Assembly: GCA_009782285.1 (NCBI GenBank)
Contig: WRJK01000013.1
Location: forward strand, 1 to 42,718
DNA length: 42,718 nt
Direction: 5' to 3'
DNA from: Clostridiales bacterium
GTDB taxonomy: Bacteria; Bacillota; Clostridia; Peptostreptococcales; Anaerovoracaceae
Shown here: one piece after another, positions 36,601 to 42,718 of the stretch
How positions within the stretch are numbered: the first letter of the stretch is position 1
Layout: the number at the start of each line of letters is the position of its first letter
Notes under the pieces: generated by a model
What the model was told of the DNA's origin: nothing
Database searches by the model: none
Seen by the model: only the letters and a program-made list of their open reading frames with translations
Position numbers and translations under genes: made by a program

Positions 36601-39600
36601 AAGGCCGACCCGCTGGGGAATGAAACGAGCTACAGCTACGACTTTTACGGGAACATGCTCACGGAAGAGCTGCCCAACGGCCTTCAGAACGCCTACTCCT
36701 ACGACTCGCTGAACAGGCTCGCAAGCGTTTCTTTCAAGGAGGGCGCAAACTCGGCGGAAGAGCTCACGGACGAGTACAGCTACGGCGTCAAGCCGGACGG
36801 CAGGACTGAAAGGACGCACACGAAGCGCCTGAACGGCGTTGACGCTGCCGTGACCAAAGAAACCTACGACTACGCGGGCAGGCTGGTCAGGGTGGACAAC
36901 CCGGACGGCGGGCATTCGGCAAACGAGTACTCGGCCAACGGAAACCTTCTGCGCAGCACGGGCCCGAGGGGGAAAACCACGCACTACGCCTACGACGGGC
37001 TGAACCGGCTGGAAGGCGCGTGGCCGCCGGCCGGCGCGGGCCTGCACTCGTACACAGGGTACGAGTACGACAAAGCGGGCAACCTGCTGAGGGAAACCCG
37101 GTCGAAGGGCCTTGTGGCCGCGCTCGCAGTGCCGTCGTCCAACTTGACCTGGAGCGCCACGGCTTACGACAAGACGGGCAGGGCCGTCGAACTGACCGAC
37201 AGCATGGGCGGCAGGGCTGAGTACGCCTACGACGACGTTGCAAACACCGTCGTGCATAAGGTCTACATGAACAGCTTGGACTGCAGCCAGACGGTGACGG
37301 AGTACAACCACCGCGGCAAAGTTAGGGAAACCACCCAGCTCGTCGACCCCGCCGACTTCCAAGGCGCGAGCGAGCTTGTGGACACGTACCTTTACGACAA
37401 GGACGGGAACATGCTCATGCACGCCGTGCCCAACTGGGCTGCCACGTACTACGTGCGCGACCTTCTTGGAAGGGAGCTGTCCTCGACGACAGTGGGCCTT
37501 GACGAAAACGGCGCCTCAGTGCCCATCGTGAACGGGGCCACCTACGATTTCAGGGGCAATGCGCTCACGAAGACGGACCCCTTGGGCAGGGTGACGGCCT
37601 TCGAGTACGACAAGCGGGGCAACCTGGCCAAGAAGACCGACGCGATGGGCGGCGTTTCGGCATACGCCTACGACCTGGCGTGCAGGCTGGTTGCGGAAGT
37701 CACGCCTAAGAACTACGCGCCAGCCGGCTTCAGCCTGCTGAACAGGAAAACCTACGCCTACGACAGCATGGGCAGGGTCGCGGCGCAAAGCGACGTCTAC
37801 AAGGACGCCTCGGGCAGCTTCAGGACGTTAAGCAGGCTGTCCTCCTACGACCTCGCCGGGAACCTGACGGCCCAAACCGACGGCATGGGGTACGTGACGC
37901 GCTACGCCTACGACGACGCGGACAGGGTCGCTGCGGTGCTCGACCCCGCTGCGGCGGACAAGGGCGCAGCCTTCACGAAAGAGTACGCCTACGACGGCGC
38001 CGGGCGGCTGGTGCAGGAGAGGGACGCCAGAAACGTTGTGGCTGCGCACGAGTACGACGACCAGGGGAACTTGACGGCGACTGCAATAGGGGGCCAGGCT
38101 GCGGGCAGCTGGGCCTACGACCTGGCTGGGAACATGCTCACCGAAACCGACGGCAACGGCAACGCCACCGCGTACGAGTACAACGGCGCCGGGCTTGTCA
38201 GGAGCGTTGCGCTGCCCGGCGACGGGACGGTGGGCGCGTTCACGGTGTCTTACGGCTACACGCACCTAAAGTGTTTGGCCGTGAGCGAGACTTCGCTTGG
38301 GAAAGTGAACGCCTACGCCTACGACCCGCAAGGGAGGCTGCTTTCGGAAACTGAGAAGAAGGCCAACGGGTCGCAGGAGATAACCACAAGCTGGGCGTAC
38401 GACAGGGCCGGGAACCTGCGGTACTACAGGGACGGCAGGGAAAACACCACCGAGTTCGCCTACGACGCCCTGAACAGGAAGACGTCCGAAAAGGCCTGGG
38501 CGACGGGCGCGCTGATCGAAACATCCTTCGGCTACGACCCGGACGGCAGCGCCACCAGCGTCACGGACCACTTGGGCAACACAAGCACCAGCGCGTACGA
38601 CCCGCTGGGCAGGCTGGTCGAGAAGCGCGACCCCTACGGCAACCTGGTTGAAAAGCTCGACTACAACGACAACCACTGGCAGGCTGCGTCGGCCGACGCC
38701 CTGGGCAACGTCACGGTTTTCGGGTACGACAAGGTTGGGAGGCTCGCTTCGGTTACGGACGCGCTTCAGAACACGGTGCGCCAAAGCTACGACGCTGCCG
38801 GGTACAGGGTTTCCCAGTCGGACGGGCTCGGCAACGCCACCGAATACTTCTACGACGCCCAAGGGAGGCTTGAAACGGTCAGGAACGCGCTGGGCGAGGA
38901 CACCGTTTATTCGTACGACGGCGCCGGGAACATGCTATCGCAGACGGACGGGAACGGGAACGCCACCACGTACCAGTACAACGTCAGGAACCTGCCGACG
39001 GCCCGGATCGACGCGGGCGGCCTTTCGGGCGGCGCCCCGGACCCGGGCAGGACCGAGAGCTACGCGTACCACGCCGACGGGTCGCTGTCAAGCAAGGCCG
39101 ACAGGAACGGGTCGCTGCACTCATACGCCTACGACGTCCACGGCAGGCTGGTGGGCGACGACGCGGGCGGCGACGCGGTCAGCTACGTTTACGACAGCTG
39201 CGGGAACCTCCTTTCGATGACGGACGGCACAGGCACCACCTCCCGGGTTTACGACGAGATCGGCAGGTGCGTGAAGAAGACGGTTCCGGGTTTCGGCGTT
39301 TGCCTGTACGCCTACGACGCCACAGGCGGGCTGCCGGGCGGGTTCACAAGCGAAAAAACGTCGGACGCGAAAGGCGGCGTGACGACAAGGGTGTACGACA
39401 AGGCGGGGAGGCTCTGCCAGGTGAAGGACGGCAGCAGCGCCGTGGCAGACTACACGTACTACGCGAACGGCAGCCTCAAGAAGGTCGAGTACCCGGGCGG
39501 CGCGGCTGAAGACTACACGTACTACGCGGACGGCAGCCTTCACACGCTGGTGAACAGCAAGGGGCTTGCGACCATCGAGGCGTACAGCTACTCCTACGAC

Positions 39601-41787
39601 GCGGCAGGAAACATGGCCGCCAAAGCGGACAGGAAAGGGGCGACGAGCTACGCCTACGACGTTTTGAACAGGCTCGAGGCAGTGGCGGAGCCAAGCGGCA
39701 AAACCACAAGCTACGCCTTCGACGCCGCAGGCAACAGGGTCAGCGAGGCGGCGGCGGAAGGCGGGGCTGCCACAGTCACGAGCTACGCCTACAACGAACA
39801 GAACAGGCTCACCGCAACGGAAACGTCGGCGGGGGGCAGCGCCACAGGGGGCGCGAGCTATTTCTACGACGCGAACGGCAACATGGTGTGCAGCCTGCCG
39901 TACACGCTCGAAAACGGCCCAGGCAGCGGAGCGTCGGTCGGGGCGGGCCTGCTCGGGGCGCCAGGCGCCGAAGGGGGCGCGGCTTTGTACGAATACGACA
40001 ACCGCAACAACATGGTCAAGGCCGTCTGCGGCGAAAGCACCGTCCTTGCCAAGTACAACGGCGACGGGCTCAGGGTCGAGAAAACAATTGACGGAAACGC
40101 TTGCATGTACCTCTACGAGTATGATAAGATAGTACTCGAAACGGACGGCAGCGGCACCCAGACGGCCAGGAACGTGCACGGGCTGAGCCTCGTCAAGAGG
40201 CAGGCGGGAAGCGAAGCCTACCTGTACATGTACAACGGGCACGGCGACGTCACCGCGCTCCTGAACGCCGGCGGCGCGGTGGCTGTGCAGTACTATTACG
40301 ACGCCTTCGGCGCCATTGCGGAACAAACCGCAAACGTCGGCAACCCGTTCAAATACAGCGGGTATGAGCATGACGAAGAGATTGAGCTGTTCTACCTCAA
40401 GGCCCGCCACTACGACCCTGCCACGGCCCGGTTCATGCAGGAGGACGCGTACAGGGGCAGCATGGCGGACCCGCTGAGCCTGAACCTCTACACCTACTGC
40501 GCGGGGAACCCCATAAAGTACTGGGACCCGTCAGGGCACAAGCAGGTGTTTGTAGCTACGCTGCCAAACGGGGCCACTTGGAACGAGTACGCAGGCGGCT
40601 ACGTAGACAAAAAGACCGGGAACGTCGTCAGCAAAGAGCCGGTGTGGAAGGACGAGCCGCAGCAGCAGCCCAAAGACACGGGCGGCGGCAGCAAAAACTC
40701 AGGCAGCACAGGCGGCGGTTCAAACAGCGGCGGCCTGAGGGGCGTGGACTTCGGGCCAAACGAGGGCGCGGACTGGCTGCGCACCGGCTCGGGGCTCTCC
40801 TTCGAGGAGTTCTGGGGCGTGACGGCCTACGGCATGGAGTACTTCGACGGCTTCGCCTGGGCAGGCAGCAACGGAAGCTCAAAAAGCCCGGGGTTGTGGT
40901 TCCAGGGCACATTCATCAAGGAGTCAAACATCATCATTGCGCCAATGGTGGACGGATCGTCGCTAATCGTTACGCCCAATGCAGTCATACAATGGACGCA
41001 AGGATATGTCTCGACGTTTAGCACCATTTCCACTACCTCTACGGCGAATGACATACCCAAGTGGAATGAAGATAGCAACCATTGGTTTCCGCTGAGAAAT
41101 GCTATTGAGGCGGCTGGCGGCATTGTTGCTGCATGGGATCCAAAGACTTCTACTGCCACGGTATCGGTCTATGGAACTGTAGTTTCTTTTCAAAAGAATA
41201 CTGATGGTGTCAGAATTGGCACAGACAATAGAATGTATGTTAGGGCAGACGTTTTTTATAGCACAATTGTGAATAAGGCAGGGGAGATGGTTTTCCTCGG
41301 GGGACATCGAGCTTTTTTAGACTTAGAACAAAATTCTACCATTCACACAATGGCAATTATGTTTGTAGCTTCTGGCAGTGATTGGTATAATAACGAGTAT
41401 TTTTATAGAGATGGAGAAGGTGTAATATGGGGAGATGTTCGATATGCAACTATAGGCGGCGTGGGGTCAAATAGCAGTGGTGGAATTAATCCTATTCCGT
41501 ATCTAAGAGGCGCTGTCAATACTGATTCTGATACTGACCTTGGAAAAAAACAATTTATTCAGCATCTTCATACCGGTACAGGCAAAATAACGGATTTATT
41601 TGAGGCATACGAGTATTACAATACGAATCACAGTAATTCTACGGTATATAAGGTGTTTTATGACAATTCCAATTCGTATGCCCACGGCATATTAAGTGCT
41701 GTTGAACTTTATCCTAAACTTCCCAAGAGCATTTACGCTCCAGGCTGGGAAAAAGGAAAGGTTGCGGCTGATCGTTTTGGTCATTAG
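30679..41787 (+). CDS. Giant subtilase-kelch-Rhs/YD polymorphic toxin-like protein
   Basis: 3702 residues. Signal peptide 1-29; I9-like prosegment (DRFIVKYKEDSHA to ISYIQPDYMM, about 80-190). The S8 domain has Asp255 (IIDSGVD), His292 (LHGSHVAGI), Asn380 and Ser447 (DGTSMAAAYVSG). About 18 kelch-type blade motifs (KVYAIGG, IYIIGG, LYLFGG and so on, residues about 535-1420) could form two or three propellers. Then comes a DUF6531-like start (MVFSRTYNSGDDRESSISRGWTFGFE) and several dozen YD repeats (xxYxYDxxGNL) to about 3200. The Rhs core ends YLKARHYDPATARFMQED...NPIKYWDPSG (3204-3288). The last 414 residues are a tip (see separate entry). By analogy with WapA-like proteins the shell encloses and delivers the tip; the subtilase may process it or neighbours. 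AGGAGG precedes ATG 30679. Confidence 0.9.
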   Translation: MKKGILRRTLSVALAVCFAMAGMPSEALAKAAAEEAEFKKILKAFDEGEKNVFDPESAKGKSEGAAGLGTEAYSVGAEAAEYVTDRFIVKYKEDSHALGAVKAEASEARSAQKDPLAGGEKSKPAAAERASVDPATAGFADTAASAEFIEKGSLLVLQTTEEMTFSEFLGTPDAQRARGEISYIQPDYMMEEAALDPYLSELWGHSQTYNPADFAEDTFLPDEGAITSSPYRMDASVIEAWETTKGEGVIVAIIDSGVDAEHEDLVENLLQSYDFTSATGSSGEEWESDKLHGSHVAGIVAAVEGNGIGVAGVAPKAGILSLKAFRNGIAYSSDIIMAIEVAEASGARIVNCSFGSFYDNRALFEAIEGSSMVFVCSSGNQLVNVDKYPVYPSSAKLDNVISVTSIERDGRLSPFANYGETVDIAAPGSEVCSTIPNNGYGCMDGTSMAAAYVSGTCALVASLDASKTAAQIKERVIESADRITGLDGKVKNGKKLNASYAVSSNSAPNTTVIEIADDREFPDYSPYGDEPDGYSLFSENHVSIRAPMTTPRYGIGVVSYDDKVYAIGGIGVGGVYSNKVEVYDPKTDAWEEKAGMPTACSYFGVTVIDNLIYIIGGYNGGLLNKVQVYNAEIDEWESMPPSHNMPIPMFAFTATAHNGKIYAVGGLRTGTNHPLIARSDLFEYTPSTGAWVLKHTGALMPRANHVAALSGDLLYLDGGQRSYGGLLTPAEVVHNLEENTARQNGHTKVRTMDAASFNIGNWLVYSGGKSTFGYMYESNIYSKDLSVSNTMEAIKAASMYVPRAGHGMCEIDGRLYIVGGENPKGIVATTEELDLGWGSVTALPVEIKKFTPVECEGKLYIIGGERLIDSQNRRVKTVYEYDPATKSWNGMQDMPTFLEAFAVGTAYGKIYVFGGKTCGTDIGASVETDAVYEFDPSSDTWNSKAPLASARFNFSAVEHKGKILLAGGQIGNSVLNDVIVFDPLSNSWQPKNNLPFNISNNFITTLHEKIHIIGETTSGGITTGIVLEYDELGDSWRVESDFGAASTPYKNHIANSYGSLFDYSTAGGRSIFRKYDPVSEKTLTYESFLPYSCIHNVMSFNNKAYMFIGPEGGYTTEIAVHRPPVNVWGDTSGGSSQLADMGLVVSGGDIIRIGGLKEGEYGYHVPSDTTCNISMGLQLQPMKYARAGLAVGEINGKIYAAGGRDGIEEGYVGSRHVDYNTAVQYLEEYNPSTNTWLTKQPLPIKLTDMAYAVSEGKLYLFGGHRDNGSVVNTTYIYNPSSNSWTTGASMSAARYACSAAKLSDGNIYIVGGYNSAGVPTNKVEAYDPVANQWLTKSDMPEALAHQAVAGMNNLYAFGGINASEAKPFIYEYSPSVDKWTNYVGPGPALYGSGAIITNDFLYLLGGLDITAEFFNLSYYFPFGSLNSEYLHFGDENINPSGNFARTCVDMEYAAPGFNMVFSRTYNSGDDRESSISRGWTFGFESKLAEEGNSLVARLPNGGGVTFSVDAAGGYTARDSRCSLVEQPDGTRVLTTQDQYSYGYNLDGGMVWMKDRNGNAVTITLNGSGQVTAIQDTAGKLSSVAYSNNRISQVTDPIGRTVGYAYDGSGRLETVTGPSGRTSGYEYDNEGYLCTVKDACGNAAETVTYYPKNMDEPAPKVSTVTDASGKTEAYAYDKQEGKITVTDNNGRSTAKWFDKMLYPVRELDAENRETRTAYNETGGVNKYGEVKSFTDRAGNTTYFDRDENGNVTRQVNPDGSMREFTYDSWNNVLSEKDEEGKKTFHAYDAGGANLVKTARPLNGVDEYSSSGPQGGFAIEEYEYYTAQESVVVFGRTILGVLKIKRDPNGFATKYFYSSSGYVNTVTNALNKATLYQTNMIGWVKKETSAAGYVTSYWYDRDGRVIKKVLDAGETERTVYDGRGNVAQKIAPGQYLAGSDLTSFSTSSNMATDADAYGAPSHGYRYDYYPSGQLQRKADPLGNETSYSYDFYGNMLTEELPNGLQNAYSYDSLNRLASVSFKEGANSAEELTDEYSYGVKPDGRTERTHTKRLNGVDAAVTKETYDYAGRLVRVDNPDGGHSANEYSANGNLLRSTGPRGKTTHYAYDGLNRLEGAWPPAGAGLHSYTGYEYDKAGNLLRETRSKGLVAALAVPSSNLTWSATAYDKTGRAVELTDSMGGRAEYAYDDVANTVVHKVYMNSLDCSQTVTEYNHRGKVRETTQLVDPADFQGASELVDTYLYDKDGNMLMHAVPNWAATYYVRDLLGRELSSTTVGLDENGASVPIVNGATYDFRGNALTKTDPLGRVTAFEYDKRGNLAKKTDAMGGVSAYAYDLACRLVAEVTPKNYAPAGFSLLNRKTYAYDSMGRVAAQSDVYKDASGSFRTLSRLSSYDLAGNLTAQTDGMGYVTRYAYDDADRVAAVLDPAAADKGAAFTKEYAYDGAGRLVQERDARNVVAAHEYDDQGNLTATAIGGQAAGSWAYDLAGNMLTETDGNGNATAYEYNGAGLVRSVALPGDGTVGAFTVSYGYTHLKCLAVSETSLGKVNAYAYDPQGRLLSETEKKANGSQEITTSWAYDRAGNLRYYRDGRENTTEFAYDALNRKTSEKAWATGALIETSFGYDPDGSATSVTDHLGNTSTSAYDPLGRLVEKRDPYGNLVEKLDYNDNHWQAASADALGNVTVFGYDKVGRLASVTDALQNTVRQSYDAAGYRVSQSDGLGNATEYFYDAQGRLETVRNALGEDTVYSYDGAGNMLSQTDGNGNATTYQYNVRNLPTARIDAGGLSGGAPDPGRTESYAYHADGSLSSKADRNGSLHSYAYDVHGRLVGDDAGGDAVSYVYDSCGNLLSMTDGTGTTSRVYDEIGRCVKKTVPGFGVCLYAYDATGGLPGGFTSEKTSDAKGGVTTRVYDKAGRLCQVKDGSSAVADYTYYANGSLKKVEYPGGAAEDYTYYADGSLHTLVNSKGLATIEAYSYSYDAAGNMAAKADRKGATSYAYDVLNRLEAVAEPSGKTTSYAFDAAGNRVSEAAAEGGAATVTSYAYNEQNRLTATETSAGGSATGGASYFYDANGNMVCSLPYTLENGPGSGASVGAGLLGAPGAEGGAALYEYDNRNNMVKAVCGESTVLAKYNGDGLRVEKTIDGNACMYLYEYDKIVLETDGSGTQTARNVHGLSLVKRQAGSEAYLYMYNGHGDVTALLNAGGAVAVQYYYDAFGAIAEQTANVGNPFKYSGYEHDEEIELFYLKARHYDPATARFMQEDAYRGSMADPLSLNLYTYCAGNPIKYWDPSGHKQVFVATLPNGATWNEYAGGYVDKKTGNVVSKEPVWKDEPQQQPKDTGGGSKNSGSTGGGSNSGGLRGVDFGPNEGADWLRTGSGLSFEEFWGVTAYGMEYFDGFAWAGSNGSSKSPGLWFQGTFIKESNIIIAPMVDGSSLIVTPNAVIQWTQGYVSTFSTISTTSTANDIPKWNEDSNHWFPLRNAIEAAGGIVAAWDPKTSTATVSVYGTVVSFQKNTDGVRIGTDNRMYVRADVFYSTIVNKAGEMVFLGGHRAFLDLEQNSTIHTMAIMFVASGSDWYNNEYFYRDGEGVIWGDVRYATIGGVGSNSSGGINPIPYLRGAVNTDSDTDLGKKQFIQHLHTGTGKITDLFEAYEYYNTNHSNSTVYKVFYDNSNSYAHGILSAVELYPKLPKSIYAPGWEKGKVAADRFGH
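35325..40410 (+). repeat. YD-repeat array of the Rhs shell
   Basis: GC-rich sequence coding for dozens of roughly 20-residue YD units, with recurrent short DNA strings such as GCCTACGAC and TACGACGCC. It explains the very long open frames on the opposite strand. Part of it (36676-37074) is duplicated at the window's end. Confidence 0.85.
40540..41787 (+). other. Variable C-terminal tip of the Rhs protein
   Basis: The segment after the WDPSGH core (residues 3289-3702). First come a Pro/Gln stretch and a Gly-Ser-Asn linker (GGGSKNSGSTGGGSNSGG). From about 40,920 the DNA turns clearly AT-rich, as is usual for swapped Rhs tips. Residues about 3461-3530 (HWFPLRNAIEAAGGIVAAWDPKTSTATVSVYG ... MYVRADVF) match the copper-amine-oxidase N-terminal-like stalk domain. 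The final 170 residues (FIQHLHTGTGKITDLFEAYEYYN, VFYDNSNSYAHGILSAVEL, YAPGWEKGKVAADRFGH) are of unknown activity. The NSNSYxxGIL...PGW end resembles terminal segments of other secreted Rhs and phage proteins. Confidence 0.65.
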
Positions 41788-41797
41788 AGGAGGGAAT

Positions 41798-42166
41798 ATG
41801 AAGAAAAAAGTGATTTTAGTATTAATATCTGTATGTGTAATTGCTTTAACACTGGTGGTTATGACGTTGGCAAACCCATTACTGAAATCAGAAAATCGAA
41901 TAAGAGGCGATATTTTGAAACTTACTCCAATTGGTACAAGCATGGATGATGTTTTAACAATGATTGGAGAAAACGACAATTGGAGAACAGTGGGCGGGAG
42001 TAGTGAGCATGGATATTCTCCAACGGGACAACAATGTATTGGAGAAAGATATAAATCCGTTAACATTGGTAGAAGAGAGCCTTTTATAGAAGTACGATCA
42101 ATTTGGATATTCGATAAAAATGGGATTTTGATCGATATTTGCATAGAAAGAATTTTGACTCCCTAG
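41798..42166 (+). CDS. Small membrane-anchored protein, candidate immunity protein
   Basis: 122 residues. An N-terminal membrane or signal-anchor helix (KKKVILVLISVCVIALTLVVMTLA) precedes a soluble part: LKLTPIGTSMDDVLTMIGENDNW, ERYKSVNIGRREPFIEVRSIWIFDKNGILIDICIERI. The pattern PIGTSMDDVL ... SIWIFDKNGxLIDIxIxR resembles the small BamE/SmpA-like fold found in many short lipoproteins and in proteins next to Rhs genes. No lipobox is seen. The ATG at 41798 follows AGAGGAGGG closely, 10 bases after the Rhs stop. Its place directly behind an Rhs tip suggests an immunity role, but that is inference. Confidence 0.72.
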   Translation: MKKKVILVLISVCVIALTLVVMTLANPLLKSENRIRGDILKLTPIGTSMDDVLTMIGENDNWRTVGGSSEHGYSPTGQQCIGERYKSVNIGRREPFIEVRSIWIFDKNGILIDICIERILTP

Positions 42167-42205
42167 TGCCTTGTGTCATCTATTGCCTTAAGCATAAGCA
42201 TGTAG

Positions 42206-42320
42206 ACGTCAAACTCCAGTGTTCAAAAAATGTGTTTTAACGACCTCAAAATGGTTAGAAAATATGACATTGTAAAAAAATATGATGAGCACAACGATCA
42301 CTTACACGTTCAGTTTCCCA
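42206..42320 (+). pseudogene. Remnant of a metallopeptidase-like tip end
   Basis: An AT-rich stretch whose frame (open after TAG 42203-42205) encodes NDLKMVRKYDIVKKYDEHNDHLHVQFP. The HNDHLHVQF ending resembles the last metal-binding strand of M15/VanY-type and murein-endopeptidase domains, which occur as Rhs-associated tips. It runs directly into the Rhs duplicate, so it appears to be the end of an earlier tip whose body is lost. It is short, so the assignment is tentative. Confidence 0.4.
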
Positions 42321-42718
42321 AACGGCCTTCAGAACGCCTACTCCTACGACTCGCTGAACAGGCTCGCAAGCGTTTCTTTCAAGGAGGGCGCAAACTCGGT
42401 GGAAGAGCTCACGGACGAGTACAGCTACGGCGTCAAGCCGGACAGCGGGACTGAAAGGACGCACACGAAGCGCCTGAACGGCGTTGACGCTGCCGTGACT
42501 AAAGAAACCTACGACTACGCGGGCAGGCTGGTCAGGGTGGACAACCCGGACGGCGGGCATTCGGCAAACGAGTACTCGGCAACGGAAACCTTCTGCGCAG
42601 CACGGACCCTAGGGGGAAAACCACGCACTACGCCTACGACGGGCTGAACCGGCTGGAAGGCGCGTGGCCGCCGGCCGGCGCGGGCCTGCACTCGTACACA
42701 GGGTACGAGTACGACAAA
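42321..42718 (+). pseudogene. Displaced Rhs/YD fragment, frameshifted copy of 36676-37074
   Basis: Nearly identical DNA to 36676-37074 in the Rhs gene. It begins at AACGGCCTTCAGAA and runs to the window edge, encoding NGLQNAYSYDSLNRLASVSF and onward. There are few substitutions (for example GCG to GTG, Ala to Val near 42398). One C is missing near 42580 (CGGCAACGG versus CGGCCAACGG). That shifts the frame after HSANEYSA, and the original frame resumes in another phase to the edge. No Rhs start or signal peptide precedes it, so it is an orphan fragment that presumably continues outside the window. Confidence 0.85.

Noticed and set aside
36244-40410. Minus-strand frames of up to 429 codons opposite the Rhs shell
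   Set aside because: GC-rich repetitive YD coding leaves the opposite frame open; they have valine/arginine-rich composition, no ribosome binding site and no recognisable domain.
41696-41797. A longer start for the small protein behind the Rhs gene
   Set aside because: It would lie inside the Rhs reading frame; the ATG at 41798 has a ribosome binding site and begins a proper membrane anchor.
1-42718. CRISPR arrays, tRNA or rRNA genes, transposases
   Set aside because: I looked for regularly spaced identical repeats, cloverleaf-like sequences and transposase motifs and saw none. The only regular repeats are protein-coding (infB, Rhs) or the short octamer at 2763-2786.

Overview
The window is a stretch of chromosome from a Gram-positive anaerobe, most likely a member of the Clostridia (Bacillota). 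A PolC-type replicative polymerase is followed by the order rimP-nusA-ylxR-ylxQ-infB-rbfA-nrnA-truB-ribF, the arrangement known from Bacillus and relatives. A methyltetrahydrofolate:corrinoid methyltransferase and a bacteriohemerythrin suggest an anaerobic or microaerobic life. Coding sequence is mostly moderately GC-rich with heavy use of AGG for arginine. Genus cannot be fixed from the sequence alone.

Layout. Positions 1-5573 hold a LytTR regulator fragment with a LiaF-like membrane protein, two FAD oxidoreductases, an orphan HicB antitoxin with its promoter/operator, a small lipoprotein and a YbaK/ProX-type deacylase. Positions 5674-7988 hold a tandem pair of related AAA-type ATPases; the first is a relic with a frameshifting deletion. 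Positions 8034-15014 look like one transcription unit: promoter, an unrecognised 269-residue protein, a P-loop ATPase, a BrxD/DUF2791-like ATPase and PolC. The last three genes overlap at their start and stop codons. This PolC has no DnaQ-like exonuclease insert. Positions 15063-24725 hold a TraX-family membrane protein and then the translation/ribosome-maturation operon, which starts with its own promoter and a leader hairpin. InfB carries a long repetitive linker.

Positions 24722-27596 hold bacteriohemerythrin (reverse strand), an AAA_14/DUF4143 ATPase flanked by a short repeat, and the corrinoid methyltransferase, which ends at a clear terminator. Positions 27742-42166 encode two large secreted proteins with related subtilase cores: one with a seven-blade RCC1 propeller, and a 3702-residue one with kelch propellers, an Rhs/YD shell and an AT-rich C-terminal tip. 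A small membrane-anchored protein, a candidate immunity protein, follows. The window ends in a displaced, frameshifted copy of part of the Rhs shell, preceded by what looks like the tail of a lost metallopeptidase-type tip.

The two most unusual things are (1) the coupling of a housekeeping but exonuclease-less PolC to two BREX-like ATPases and an unknown protein, and (2) the subtilase-kelch-Rhs giant with a decaying second Rhs cassette behind it.
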